Source: Phallus indusiatus
Lineage: Eukaryota > Basidiomycota > Agaricomycetes > Phallales > Phallaceae
Reading direction: 5' to 3'
Assembly (NCBI GenBank): GCA_027605045.1
Contig: JAQFWX010000089.1
Coordinates: forward strand, 1 to 64,000
Length of the DNA: 64,000 bases
The position numbers were made by a program, and so were the translations under genes. This document shows positions 11,257-23,658 of the stretch, piece after piece. Position 1 is the first letter of the stretch. The number at the start of each line of letters is the position of its first letter. A model generated the notes under the pieces. The model was not told where the DNA came from, ran no database searches, and was given only the letters and a program-made list of their open reading frames with translations.

Positions 11257-12174
11257 AAAGTATCTATGGCCGCTTTCATTAAAATTACTCGTTGTCGCTA
11301 TGTACTCTAAACTAATTGCGGTCCGTGATATAGGCCGCTTCCATCAATCACAATATTACAATAGTTTTTAAAACCGAAACAACGGAGAAATTCGCGACTT
11401 TCTTATGACTATATCTCAATGCCGCCATTAATTCAGGAGCACGTTCTCATTACGAGTCATAGTAGAGCCCCGACGCCGCCTCTTCCTTTCAATGTTTCTC
11501 TTCCGGCTTTCTTGCCCGGGACATTCTTAACATACATTATATCTTTGCATAACTTCATCCCCCGCATTGCGCGACAACAAAGGTTTTTCAGGTCATGCCG
11601 TAGGGGAGATATATATCGTAGTAAGCGCTCTCGCCACTTACGTGGGCTCTGGCGGTACGGGCTAGACGATGTTGACTGTCAGACAAAAATGTCAGTTAGA
11701 CGTCAATGCTTAGTGTATAATGTTTCGATGAATTGCAGTCAGCATAATGTTAGGGAGATGCCACGTATCATCTCTCCCGAAAACTTGAGTGAGACACGGT
11801 ACTATTTCCTCCAAATGGCACATAAAGGTAAAAGCAGGCTTGGTGTTGAAAAGTTTGCCTGATGAATGTTGGTTGGGATAGATATGGACGCACGTGGCTG
11901 TTGTATAGCAAAGATTCCGTCCCAACAAACGCATGTGGATATTCAGTCAAACCGTGACCAGACAGTTGTCGGAGAAACATCGAGCTGGTCCCCTTATAAT
12001 TAATCATATTCCCTTTAGGCTTTGATGTCCTTAATCGTCTCAATCGTGGAAAAATTAGATAAATATGCTAAAATCGATGTCCCGCTTTCAAATTAACAAT
12101 AGTATGTAAATACATTAGATTAGCAATATAAATACTGGTCGAGGGTTGTACTTTTGAGTCTCGAAGGTTACAAT
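11257..12174. other. Intergenic, nothing recognised
   Basis: This 918-bp stretch lies between the uS13m stop and the end of the DUF6533 gene. Overlapping frames of 60-147 codons exist on both strands (for example 11419-11862), but none shows splice-consistent continuation or a family motif. Confidence 0.4.
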
Positions 12175-13857
12175 TCAATGATTTGACCTAATCAATGAAC
12201 AAGGCTCCAGTTCCACGGCGTCTGGATCGTCAGTCGATCTTGAACCAATCGTAGTAGAATATTCCGAGTCCGTATCCCCGAATTCGTCGATAATACTGTT
12301 TCCGATGTCACGGATCCTCGCATCGAATCTCGACATCGAAGCGGTGGCCAATTCCTCACTAGCGACCTTATGGCGCCGCCGAAGCTGGAGAAGAAATCTG
12401 CAGACGAGCATGGCGGACAGTCTAGTAGAGCGAATAAAGTTACATAGTGTGCTCATTTGAGAGACATAACGCACGCGAACTCGATATTGATTTCAACACC
12501 ACCTAGCCTAAACTGAAGGTAGAAATCAACACTTTGGTAGGGTCGGTATATCATTAGTTACATACTCTGGACAACTGCGGCTATTGTTTAGTTTGATAGC
12601 AAAGGGTTTGAGTGAAACTCACATTCAGGCTAATGGCTTGCTCCACACCAAAGAGAAGGATTACCCTGGTTGAGGCAGTTATGTATGGGTCAACAAATCT
12701 AGAAAGTGATTCTACATACGCAAAGCGAAGAACACCTGGTACATGAATATAAGCCGATATTTCATCGGGTTTGAGAGATTTGACTTACTTTGATGGAGAC
12801 AAAGTGCTCCCAGTGACAATCTATCAGTCTCTGCTTTTGAGGATTTTTCGAGGCGATATAGTCCCCATACTTTTGACGCTGTCACAATCAGAACTCCGGC
12901 TTCAAACAAGACAGTCAGGATGTTGGAGGCAAGATCTGGAAGTCAAAGGTCAGGAGCTTTGCAGATGGATGTAAATAAGAAAACATACTTAGACTTGATT
13001 ATCAGTTGGAAACATCAGTTGGAAAGGATACGGCGAAATACCATACTAATGTACTCACTAGTTATAAGCTCGTGCTTTTGGACCCGAAAATCCTTGATTA
13101 CATGACCATGCTAAAACCGCTTCCTGTATATCGGGTTAATCTTGTAAAGCGATATGAAGATATGTTACGAACCGTAATTTGGATGAACTGAATTAGAACA
13201 AGAAATATAGATAGGACAATCATTACTAATTTCCAATCAGGAGCAACAGCATATGCTCTTCCCAAGGACAATCCTGCCAAAAAATCGGGTATGACGAAAA
13301 TTGAAGTAGGAAGTGGATCCGATATCGCTCACCTTGCGTACCAAGGAGATATAATAATAAAGCGAGATTTCCGGTGAAGTTCAACGCTGTGCATTGTCTG
13401 GTGCCCACCATTATATCACGGTAGATGTCAAGAGAAAGCAAACTACTAACTGAATAATCATCATCAGCAATGCTGGATGCGCTTGGAACACATTGCTTAC
13501 CGATGAAGTTATGGTCGTTCCAACGTCAATAGCAAAGAGGAGTGTCAAATTACACAGCAGGCCATATCTAGCTGAGACATATAAAAATGTACCCAGTCGG
13601 ATTGATTGGTTCCATATAAATTCAATTTCATCGGGGAGCGTCAAGATGGTATCGTAGACAAGGAGACCTTGCAAAATGGGATGAGTTTGACCAATCAAGC
13701 GGACTATGGTCATACGTTCTTACACAATCCGGTCCAAGTGAGATAATTTGCTACGAGCCTGAAAAAACTGCATCAGTTTTGCGTAGAAGATTACCTTAAT
13801 GAGTACTTACCCGTCTGAAATCAACTGGATTTCCGCTGCGGTACTACTATTCGACAT
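12175..13857 (-). CDS. DUF6533 seven-helix-type membrane protein (3' exons uncertain)
   Basis: Exons 13857-13811, 13758-13724, 13667-13554, 13449-13333 and 13273-13173 join in phase. They give the DUF6533 core LLVYDTILTLPDEIEFIW, then SARYGLL, a cysteine-containing loop, and GRAYAVAPDWKLVMIVL. Exons 13110-13059, 12935-12789 and 12735-12623 are likely. They add NILTVLFEAGVLIVTASKVW and a final hydrophobic stretch. A terminal open segment, 12474-12175, encodes RLSAMLVCRFLLQLRRRH and an acidic tail typical of the family, but I could not connect it in phase. The intron at 13553-13450 (104 bp) is longer than usual. Function is unknown; the family is a large lineage-specific group of predicted plasma-membrane proteins. 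Confidence 0.68.
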
Positions 13858-15143
13858 TTTTAAGACACACTCCCGTTTGTGGTTAACGACACAGAGTAGT
13901 ATAGATGTTGACTCGGAAAGTAAGATCAAAAGTTGACTGGTCGCTCACTTTATAAGGTAAGATGTGGATCACTTTCATATCACACACCAACACATAATAT
14001 TTGATTGACATCCCATCGGATTTTCATTTATAATGATACGTATGAGCTCAAGTGAAGAGTCTTCGCCGTCAGCCTAGAAGCTGTGCACGGAGCTGCGTCG
14101 AAGCCGGAAATTGTTGGTTGGGGCCGAATTGCCGTGGAACTCGAGTGCGGATGGCCATACTATTACAGTGTAATAGTAACAAGCCTTTATTGAGGTTGTT
14201 CATCTGGATGTTTATACTTATTTCTTCGATTTCATATCAAGTCCGGTGATGTCGTCGCCACAGCTTTGGAAGAATCATTCCGCTGCGAAGCGTAGATACA
14301 AAAGAAGTTTTGAAGGTCTATTGCGATGTTTGCTCGCCTCGCGTAGAGCTTCGCCCGCGTGGACCAGCGTGAACCATCCGTTTTTGAATTGGTAATGCAC
14401 ATGGCACCAGTTGTATAAGATTCAAAGTTGGGATTGAGTTGGCTTCTGCAGCTGTCAGACACTCACAAGTAGTACATTGCGATTCTTTCGGTTTAGTTGA
14501 GAAGCTCCAAAATGTGGAGCCTTTGACAGTTCTGACGTGACATGACGATGGAGAAAAGATGTGTATGTTTAAGGAACTGGCGGTGCATCTGAATCGCCAG
14601 AAGAGCACACTTGAGTACCAGCGTCAGGTGCAACATCATGCATGATACGCGATACGGAGAATTCCATGCCAGAGAGAACTCGTGACTGATGCTAATGGGC
14701 ATCTGTATAGATTGTTACGGACGTTCACATTCTTAGTCTCGGTTAGTGGCTATTAGTGGGTAGGCTTGTAAAGAACGCGGGAACTCCTATGAGGGCGAAA
14801 CCTTCAACTTGTAACCTTGCCCCTCACCTTCAAACTCAGTGCGGGCCCGCGTCCCCGGAAACAACTCAAAGCGTAAGGATGTTTGGTAGTGCTTCGGCTT
14901 GAAAAGATGGTGCAATCAACTGAAACTCGAAAGGTTGAGCGCGTTGGTCGCGAAAGGTGTCCATGAATATTTGTCACATCTTAACGTCCCCGTTTGACAA
15001 GTTCCTACGTTCAACAAGCAAGAATCACGAATGACTCAATATTCATTGCCCGTGTCAAAGTCCTCGGTCGGCGATATATTCCCGCTTTACAGTCGGAGCT
15101 CGCTCAAGCATCCAGGTTGAGAGAAGAAAAACCCCACAGCGCC
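13858..15143. other. Intergenic, shared upstream region of DUF6533 and CoA ligase 1
   Basis: This 1286-bp stretch separates divergent genes. Minus-strand frames at 14232-14702 include a hydrophobic run but have no recognisable domain or splice logic. An in-frame extension upstream of 15144 lacks an ATG and is absent from the paralogues, so it is treated as leader. Confidence 0.4.
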
Positions 15144-17422
15144 ATGGTACGAATCTATCGTTCAGCAGACCCAAAGTTTGACATACCGCGATGCTCAATT
15201 TTCTCCTACGTATTTTCCGGAGGATTCAATGCCAATAACCCAGCTCTCACTGACGCTGCTACAGGGCAAACATTCACAAGAAACGATGTTAGGAAGTCAG
15301 CTTTACAACTAGCATGGTCACTCAGAAGCACACTATCTTTGAAGCGAGGAGACACCATTGCCTTGTTTTCTATGAATTCTATTCTTTGGCCTACTGTGCT
15401 ACTCGGTGCTATTGCGGCTGGTATTCGTGTTAGTACGGTCAATAGCATGTATACTCCTTCCGAGTTGTTATACCAATTGCAGGTAAGTGATTTAAATTCG
15501 TTTTCTTTGACACGGGCTGATAAAGTTTACAGGATAGTGGAGCGTATTATGTTTTTGTCCACCCAGGTTTATTAGGAACGGCGGTAGAAGCACTGAAGCT
15601 AACAAAGGCGGATGAATCTGAAATAAAGAAGCGTATCATCCTTGTGGGACCCTCCGCGTCCTTTACTGGCATCGAGGGACATTGGCGCGTTCTTGATGAC
15701 TTCCTCGGCCAAGGCGAGTTGAAGAAGGAAGAAGCGTTTAATGGTGAAGCCACTCATGAGACAATTCTGCTATGTTATTCCTCCGGAACAACATCGCGGT
15801 CTAAAGGCGTAGAGGTTTGAACTCCTTCTTTGAAAGAGTCTCGGATAATCTCAGCTTTTCACAGTTGACGCATTTCAACGTTATAGGAGATTTAGTCGGT
15901 ATTGAACACAGGTCAAAACACGTCAATGTAAACAAATGTGAGATGGCAGTTATACCCTTTGTGAGTTTATCTTCTCCTGTTGTATTGTTTAAACTTGACG
16001 TCTATAGTTTCATATCTACGGTTTAGTTGGGGCGCTTTTGCTGGCCATCCTTGCTTCATGTCCTCTGGTAATAATGTCACACTTCACCCCGGAGGACTTC
16101 TGCGCTAGCATAGAACGATATAAAGTGACCAACATTCCTACTGTTCCACCAATATTGATTATGCTTGCAAATCACCCGGGTAAGAGAAAACGAGTCTCCA
16201 TCAGATATACATAACTGTGCACTGACGACTTGATCCACCATATAGTCGTAGAGAAACATAATCTGCAGAGTTTGGAGGTATTACATTGCGCTGCGGCACC
16301 TCTGGGAAAAGATCTTATGTTAGCGGTGAGAGCACGATTAGCGAAGCAAGGGGTCGATATCAAGATTACTCAAGGTGAGTCAATCCCTGTATTTTCTCTC
16401 GTTTTTCTGAAGGTTGATTTCATATCATAGCGTGGGGGCTAACCGAAACTAGCCCAGCGTGCACGATGGTCAAAGCGGACGAATGGCTAATTCGTGCCGG
16501 AAGTTCCGGCGCTCTGCTCTCCAACATGGAGGCCCGCATCGTCTTAGAGGATGGAAGTGACGCTGCAGTAGGTGAAGAAGGGGAGATATGGTTTAGAGGT
16601 CCTAATCTAATGAAGGTATGATTTTTTTGAAAGTTGTGGACATGGTTTTCGAATTGTAGGATCTGGTGACAGGGATACTTGAATAACCCAAAAGCTACTC
16701 GTGAAGCTATCACATCAGATGGGTGGTTTAAATCTGGGGATACCGCCTATGTTGACAACGATGGATACTTCTTTGTCATTGATAGAACGAAAGAGCTGAT
16801 TAAATATAAGGTAGAGTGTTTTTTTTTTTGTTCAATGCTTTTTTATTACCCTTTACTTTACAGGGATTCCAAGGTTAGTACGGGTTCAGGCTTGCCTCAG
16901 TACTCGAAATTCAACTTTTGAGCTTTGCGTATCTGTCCTATAGTATCACCCGCGGAATTGGAAAAGCTACTCCTTACGCACCCAAACGTCCTGGATGCAG
17001 GAGTGATTAGCGTATATTCAGACGCAGAAGCAACTGAACTCCCTCGGTAGGACTTCAAAACTTTAATAGCGATTATTTTCGCACAGGTTTTTTTAATATC
17101 TCTAACTTTATGCATACACTAGTGCTTACGTCGTTCCACGCGGTAGTGCAGCATCTTTGAAGACAATCGCGGATAAGGAAATCTTTGGTAAACAAGTTTC
17201 CACCTGGATTCAAGACAAGGTGGCTCGACACAAATATCTTCGCGGTGGAGTGGTGGTTGTGGATTCTATACCCAGAAGGTGAAAATCAAGTTTAAGATGG
17301 CTATGGCTTTTTTATAATCTGATAATCCCCCTAATAGCCCGGCCGGGAAGATCTTACGACGTGAGTTAAGAGATTTGGCAGATAAGGAATCACTCTCCGT
17401 CGGACCGAAGGGAAAATTGTGA
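15144..17422 (+). CDS. Acyl/aryl-CoA ligase (4-coumarate-CoA ligase-like), paralogue 1
   Basis: Eleven exons: 15144-15482, 15533-15814, 15865-15960, 16008-16179, 16246-16374, 16431-16615, 16673-16810, 16864-16873, 16944-17046, 17123-17278 and 17338-17422, giving 564 residues. Adenylate-forming motifs appear in order: phosphate loop [11 protein letters not shown] (about 195-205), [49 protein letters not shown] and [11 protein letters not shown] with the C-terminal catalytic lysine. It should activate a carboxylic acid as an AMP ester and transfer it to CoA; the acid is unknown. Exon 8 is only 10 nt. The tail GKL resembles a weak peroxisomal signal. Exon lengths match the paralogue starting at 28378 exactly. 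Confidence 0.95.
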
Positions 17423-18858
17423 AGGGTCTGGAGTGTCCCTGCATGTTCCTATAGATGATCGGCAACCTGTCGTGTGCGAAATAGGAACAACGATCTTCAA
17501 ACTATACTATGTCCGTGTGCATTAAAGTGTCTGCTCACATATACTTTTGAACGGTCAAAGTTGACGAAGCTTTATTTATTTATCTAATTATCATTTATGT
17601 ATTTTAAAAGATGTCGTATTTTCGAAATCTTTTTTCGCAAATGTTCAGTCAGTAGGTGATATTTCCATGTCTTCAGAAGTACACACTCTCGCACAGTGGA
17701 GGTGAGAGAATGTGGCAACAATTATTGAAGTACTGTTATTTCGATGACAACGTCGGATCCCGAGAAGAAGCCTGCAGACAAAATAAAGTCTGTTTCGAGA
17801 AAAGAGCAATATCACTCTGATCGAGGAACGGTTTGGCAAACTGATTTTACATACCCAAATCGGGAAACACCTAATCAGACGTAGTCACCGTAGACGCAGC
17901 ATGCGCATGAAGGTTATAAGGTAACGTGTAACCCGAGAATTGATTTCTAATAGAAACTCGATTACCCTCACTTCTTAACAATTAATCTCCGATTCTCGTC
18001 ACGGTACTTAACGAGCAAGACTCCAGCTTTGAGGAGCATGATTATGTTTCAAACCAAGGTCTAATCAATTGAAATGAGAAGCTTCATATGTATATACATA
18101 TAAGACTATACGATTCGACCCTTTCAGATTCAAGGCGGAGTGTTTCCAAACCCTTCGACTCAATTACATAACTTGAAATACATGCCAGTGCTAGATTTAA
18201 AGGGTTATAGGACTTAAGAAAGAAAGGGATGTATCTTACATGATTCTCGAGGACTCCCCATTTTCTGGCGAATGATTTTTTTTAACCGATCCGTCTTAAA
18301 AAATGCTGTAAATGGATGTACACCTGTGTTGAACTTCCTGGAGCGCTCTTGCCCAAAGAAGGTCTGTTACAAGACATGTTTCTCAAGCTGAAAATCATGC
18401 AGCATGATACGTTAGAAAATAATTGGACGTTAAGAGTGAAACCATCGTACCTCAAACCCCTTCCACCAGCACATGAGCTGCAACCTGGGTCGAACAAGGA
18501 ATATCATGCAGTGACCTTTAGCCTACATACTACATAGTAGATCTCCAAAAGAGCTGTAAAGAGTAATATACACATACTTAAAATAATTATAAGTTTATGA
18601 ATACAGTTCCTTCACTGGTTCATGACTATGCTCTCACTTGGCAATTATTAAAATAAGTTATATAAATATATGTGCAAAGCTCCGAACGTAGGCGAAGGTA
18701 GATGCCAGTGAGTGGGTTTGTAGTGTGGTGCCCCTAAGTCAAACTCCAGTTCAATATAAATACATATCGCAATCACTGAACTCCCACGGATCGGGTGGGA
18801 GCTTGTTTATTCCCGTGAACCACTTGTCCAGAGCCCAGTGGACACCTACAAAGCAAGC
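17423..18858. other. Intergenic, AT-rich
   Basis: This 1436-bp stretch lies between the convergent ends of CoA ligase 1 and the BTB gene. It contains a perfect 16-bp palindrome, ATATGTATATACATAT (18086-18101), and a 73-codon open frame at 18316-18537 that I do not recognise. No supported gene. Confidence 0.45.
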
Positions 18859-19592
18859 CTAAGCACCTTTGGAGGATAAACGCAGAAAAACAAAGGAAAG
18901 CTCAAACATACTATTCCCTTTATTCGTCTGATAACATTCCCTAGCGGCCGCACATCGAATGGCATTTTCATATCCCAGCATCTCTGCTTCTTCAGCGCTC
19001 AATGGAAGCTGGCGCATAACCAGTTCGCTGTAGCCGTGTCGAACCCAAGGACCATAGTCAAATTTGAGTCCGCATTGGATCATGGTTAAGGGATCCGGGA
19101 AGGATATCTTATCTAAAATTCGGATTACTTCAGAGCAAGTTGACTCCATCATGTATTGATGTGCGAGTTTGAGAACTGAGTGCCAGTAGTCGAATGACCA
19201 TTCCTTTGTATTTTGAGAGTTTTCAGTCCTGCGGTTAGTTGCCTCATGATTTAAGATTGTTGTTTCAGTTGTGGGGAAGTTTGGGGTTAACACTCACAAG
19301 GGGTATAGATACGTTAATAGTCTTTCAAAATCAATAGCTGATACTTTTTCTAGAGAAATGGGACATTCATCCGAAACACCTTCAACTATTGAACTTGTGG
19401 GCAAAGTGAAAAGGTCATCAAAAACCGGCGAGAGTAGACAAAGTTCTTTTTGTGGGATTTTAAAATATGTGTTTCCGACCTAAACCTTGAAGTTTAGTTG
19501 AAAAAGCGATTTGGGTTAAACAATTAAGAGCGCCTTACGCGAAAGACCACTCCTTCTCCAAGATAATATTGAGGATGACGGTTTATAGGCAT
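18859..19592 (-). CDS. BTB/POZ domain protein (agaric type)
   Basis: Three exons: 19592-19539, 19479-19298 and 19228-18859, giving 201 residues. The start MPINRHPQYYLGEGVVFRVG leads into VGNTYFKIPQKELCLLSPVF, the BTB core, then a conserved Asp-Phe-Glu segment IDFERLLTYLYPL. The second half, EWSFDYWHSVLKLAHQYMME and PLSAEEAEMLGYENAI, matches the helical tail of small mushroom BTB proteins. BTB domains mediate dimerisation and often Cullin-3 recruitment; no partner can be named. The start is the first ATG in frame with the BTB core. Confidence 0.85.
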
Positions 19593-20813
19593 CGATGTGA
19601 TTGGCTTCTAGGCGTTCGGCTCCATAATGCCAATTATCGTGTTTATAGCCTGAGTAGTAGGGAACAGCAATCGCCGGTGGATGCCCTTGGACGCCCGAGC
19701 TTGAGTGGCACGACCAGAATTTGTTCGTTCGCGCGCTCACGAGTGCTATTCGTGGCCGGGCAAGCTACAGAGATCCATCGGACAAGAGGCCGGTACGGTC
19801 TTGTACAACTCGTTTACATTGAATTTCATTTGATATGACTGTGATTTGAAGCTCCACAAATCAGGAGGAGTGGGCGGTATTGCGCCATGCCATATGAAGA
19901 CGGCCAACCACCCAAAGTGGACTCGGAGAAACCAAACCATAAGTCGAATGCGGTACTGAGTCTGCTATGCTACGGGTAAGGATCAAAGTCATTAATATCC
20001 GTAATGTTTCTGCTTGCCTGGCACGATGATCAGGTATACTGTTACATGTAACATGAGTATTGATGCACTTTCCAGGCGTCGGTCTTTGTGTTAAGAGACA
20101 CAACGTTACTCTTTTTTTCGTAACTGATTGATATGTAATGCTGATTTTTAACAAAAATATGTTCAGGGTCGTTAGGAATCGAGTGTTGTATGGAAACACG
20201 GAGTGACCTCGGGGTGACTTGGCCGTAGACGCCCATGAGAAGGATCAGCAATTCCATATGCTTGTAAGCCGATGCAGTGCAAGAATGTAAGTACGGCACA
20301 TCAACTGTACGTACTTTGGTCTCGTCCTCGCCAGTCGTCATTCAGATTCCAAGATTTGATTATATTATTTTGGGCCACATGATCAGGGGTTTGAATTATA
20401 TATGATTTGAAAAACAGGGGCCGAAGAAGCGGACTAGGAAATTCTTGCTTATCTTTTAACATGGAGGAGAGACAGCAAATGAATTATAATTATGTTTCAA
20501 ATATCCAAGAAAATCAAATGTAGATAGAAACTGAGCTGTTGAACAATTAGTTTGTCAGATATGTCAGACTAATATCCTGTTTACTCGGGTCCAGGTTCAG
20601 CTGGGTTCGGTTAGTACGGCGGCGAAGGCCTCTTTTGGCCAATCATGAAACCATCAATATTGTCCTGTGTCAGTCTTCGCTCCTTTCTTCTTCTCCTCCC
20701 TGTCTCTCTTCTCTTTCTCTCTCTCTCTCTCTCTTTCTCTTTCTTGCTCTCTTTCTTCTTCATTTTTAACACTAAGTATCCGATAGTATCTTGAAATTTC
20801 TCCTGCTGCACAA
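19593..20813. other. Intergenic, divergent promoter region
   Basis: This 1221-bp stretch separates the divergent BTB and AKL-ligase genes. Minus-strand frames at 19746-20341 (64-112 codons) have no recognisable domain. A polypyrimidine tract at 20681-20760 sits just upstream of the ligase start. Confidence 0.4.
20681..20760. repeat. Polypyrimidine tract with CT microsatellite
   Basis: About 80 bases almost entirely C and T, including a pure TCTCTCTCTCTCTCTC run near 20717-20734. It lies about 55-130 bp upstream of the ATG at 20814. CT-rich stretches are common at fungal transcription starts, so a core-promoter role is plausible. Confidence 0.8.
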
Positions 20814-23449
20814 ATGGACCCCGAGGCTATCTATCCAGCAATGAACGTGCAGTAAGTCAAACGAGTATCTACCCGAAAGCACATACCTCATCATTTCTCT
20901 CTTCTTTAGCTCGTTCCTGTTCTCAAATCCATTCCATGATTCTCCAGCAAACAAGCACTACAATCTCCCATCCCATCCCAAAATACCGGACTCCCGCATC
21001 TACTGCGAGGACCCCTACGCCCAGCTCTCCCTCTCCTTCTCCCGTCTCCGTTCCGAATCACTTCGTGTCGCGCAAGGAGTACACGACATCTTTGGCCAAC
21101 CGATCTACCACACCTCATTCGGCTCATCCTCTGTCTCTGGCCCGGTTGTTCTCATCCAACTCCCCAACTCTGCCGTCCTGCCAATTCTCATCACGGGTTT
21201 TCTTGCGGCAGGATGGGCAGTCTCTACGGCTAATCCGGCCAATACCGCCACTGAGCTTGCTCACTTTATCGAACTCTGCCAACCTCGCGTTGTGATTACT
21301 CAGCCTGGCGGACTTGGCGAGAAAGCCGTCAAGGAGGCGTGTCAGATTGCTAAATTAGATGATGGTAGTGATGGTGTTGAAATTTTTGTTGTTGATGTCA
21401 ATAGCGATTGGAAAGATGTTTCTGGGAACAATGATAACAGCGTATTAGGATTGAACGATGACAAGAAGAATGGCAGGTTCTGGACTGTGCTCTTGGCCGA
21501 TAAGGAATTCGTTGTCCCGCCCATGGTGAGTTTGATCCGACAGTCTTTTGGGTTACGACGCGATTTTTACGATCATGGGGTTAGACTATGGAAGAAGCCA
21601 ATACTAGAATTGCGTTCATTCTGTGGACATCAGGTAAGAACTTGCAAATTGTTGTCTTATCATATCTCATACAACTCCTTCAAAGGAACCACTGGAAAAT
21701 CTAAAGGCGCGATGTTGAGCCACCGAGCTATCGTTACTGGTACTATCCTCGTCAAAGCTGCCAATCCCAAATTCTTGGAACACGAGGTTAATTTGAGTTC
21801 TCTATTAGTATCTTCTAATGCTTAATTTCGGAACTAGAAATGGATCGGGCTCGCACCACACACCCATGTATACGCGTTATTCAACCAAATCCTGATTGTA
21901 TGTATCTATATCAGCTTGCGCGGAATACGTACTAATTTCATTTGAAAAATAAAACAGGGTATCCCGGTTGGCGCAACAATCGTAGTCCAGCAAAAGGTTC
22001 GTAATGCTACAAAAAGGAAATTCAACGTCTCACCTCATAATGGAACGAAATAGTTTGATCTTAGGCTATACCTTTCCAATATTGCTCGTCACAAGATTAC
22101 ATTACTACACATAATACCTCCTATCGCCGTAGCCATCTCCGGCACTGATTTGGTGCACCAGCCCGAATTCAGTCTATCAAGCATCCGGGGAATCATGTCT
22201 GCTGGTGCTCCTATTCCTCCCGACCTCGTCAGGAGAATACGAGACTTGACTGGTGTAATTATCAAGTCAATGTAAGTGTTCTCCTCCCTGCTGAGATTGA
22301 CCGAAATGTTTGTCTCAAATATGGGGGTGTTCTAGATACGGTATGACGGAATTAGGCCCAATAACATACATTAAAGATCAACCATGGGAAGAAATTCAGG
22401 GTTGTTTGGGAGGTGCTGGATTCCCTATTCCTCCCGTTGAAATCCATACAGTACCCATGGATGGACTTAATTCAGCTGAATCAGGTAAAGTGATAATATC
22501 ATTCACAGTACTCAATTTAGCACTTAATTACTATCCTCTTCTTCCGATTCTCCAGCGAGCGGAGAAATTGTTATACAGTCGCCTGCTGTGATGTTGGGGT
22601 ATATTAAGAATCCTGAAGCCACAAAGGAAATGCTCCGCGCTGATGGTGCTCATACCGGTGATATCGGATATTTGGACGAGAATGGGTACTTGCAAAGTAT
22701 GTTTGATCGTTGGCTTTCAATTACTATTCACCAATTCTTTTGCGCCCAAATTTTAAGTTACTGGGAGACTGAAGGAGCTGGTCAAGGTGCGCGTTTTTTT
22801 TGATGTTGGTATAGAAATTACATCTCATCTCACCTTTTTTCCTTCTCAAAATAGTACAAAGGGTATGTTGCATATTCAAGTTAGCACACAAGTCATCAAT
22901 TCACGCTCACCACGACGTCATCTCAGATACCAAGTGTCGCCTACAGAGCTAGAAGCCATAATCGCGGATATTCCCGAAATCAAAGATGTGGCGATAGGAT
23001 CGGTCTACTCGGAATCACAAGCAACAGAATTGCCCATGGCATACGTTGTCCCACTAACAAGTGATCTTCTTCGTATTATAACAACTAACGCGCGATCACA
23101 AGCTGAAGGACGCGCGCTCAGCGCCGGCAGCAAAGGTGCTGGCGGAGTATACACTCACTTACCCTCTTCTTTCCTCCCACTAGAATCTCTTGCTGAGAAA
23201 ATTGAGAGACTAGTTGAAGAGAAATGCATTTACTATAAGCGGCTCAGGGGTGGAATAATGTTTGTTCCCGAGTTGCCCAAATCTCCCAGGTGTGTGATTT
23301 TTCCTTTTTTTAACCAGATTAAAGTTTGGTTAATACGTTTTCTGATTTGATGATAATCATTCCGCAGCGGGAAAGTCGTCCGTTTGAAATTAAAGGACTT
23401 GCAGGGTGTGTTCGTGGACGGCTACGCAAACAGGCAAGCTAAACTATAA
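20814..23449 (+). CDS. Peroxisomal AMP-dependent acyl/aryl-CoA ligase (C-terminal AKL)
   Basis: Thirteen exons: 20814-20851, 20910-21525, 21585-21633, 21686-21786, 21838-21897, 21958-21996, 22054-22271, 22336-22484, 22556-22696, 22758-22786, 22855-22862, 22927-23289 and 23368-23449, giving 630 residues. Motifs: ILWTSGTTGKSKGAMLSH (about 231-248), YGMTELGP, GAHTGDIGYLDENGY, ITGRLKELVKYKGYQVSPTE and KSPSGKVVRLKLKDLQ. It ends in QAKL, a canonical PTS1 signal, so peroxisomal location is expected, as for many 4CL-like fungal ligases. Exon 11 is an 8-nt micro-exon needed to build VKYKGYQV. An insert of about 45 residues rich in Ser and Ala follows MAYVVPLTSD. It belongs to a different subgroup from the three 11-exon paralogues. 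Confidence 0.95.
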
Positions 23450-23658
23450 ATTAATTTATTTGAGCCACATAGAGTAAACTTTGATTTCTTGATGATTGTT
23501 ATCATTTTTTGTTCTATTATAGTAAACGGAAACGACAACAACAGCAGCAACAACAACAACAGCAACAGCAACAACAGTTCCAGGAACAGAAGGAACAAAA
23601 CCTCTATCAACGTCAACGACTTAACTCGCACCCACCAATCTGGCCCAGGCTGTCCAAG
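23450..23658. repeat. Convergent 3' region with CAA/CAG repeat
   Basis: The 209 bp between the AKL-ligase stop and the last called base of the F-box gene contain an imperfect CAA/CAG tract at about 23531-23577. Read on the plus strand it could encode polyglutamine, but the frame has no upstream exon or family match. It is treated as a microsatellite in the 3' region. Confidence 0.6.
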
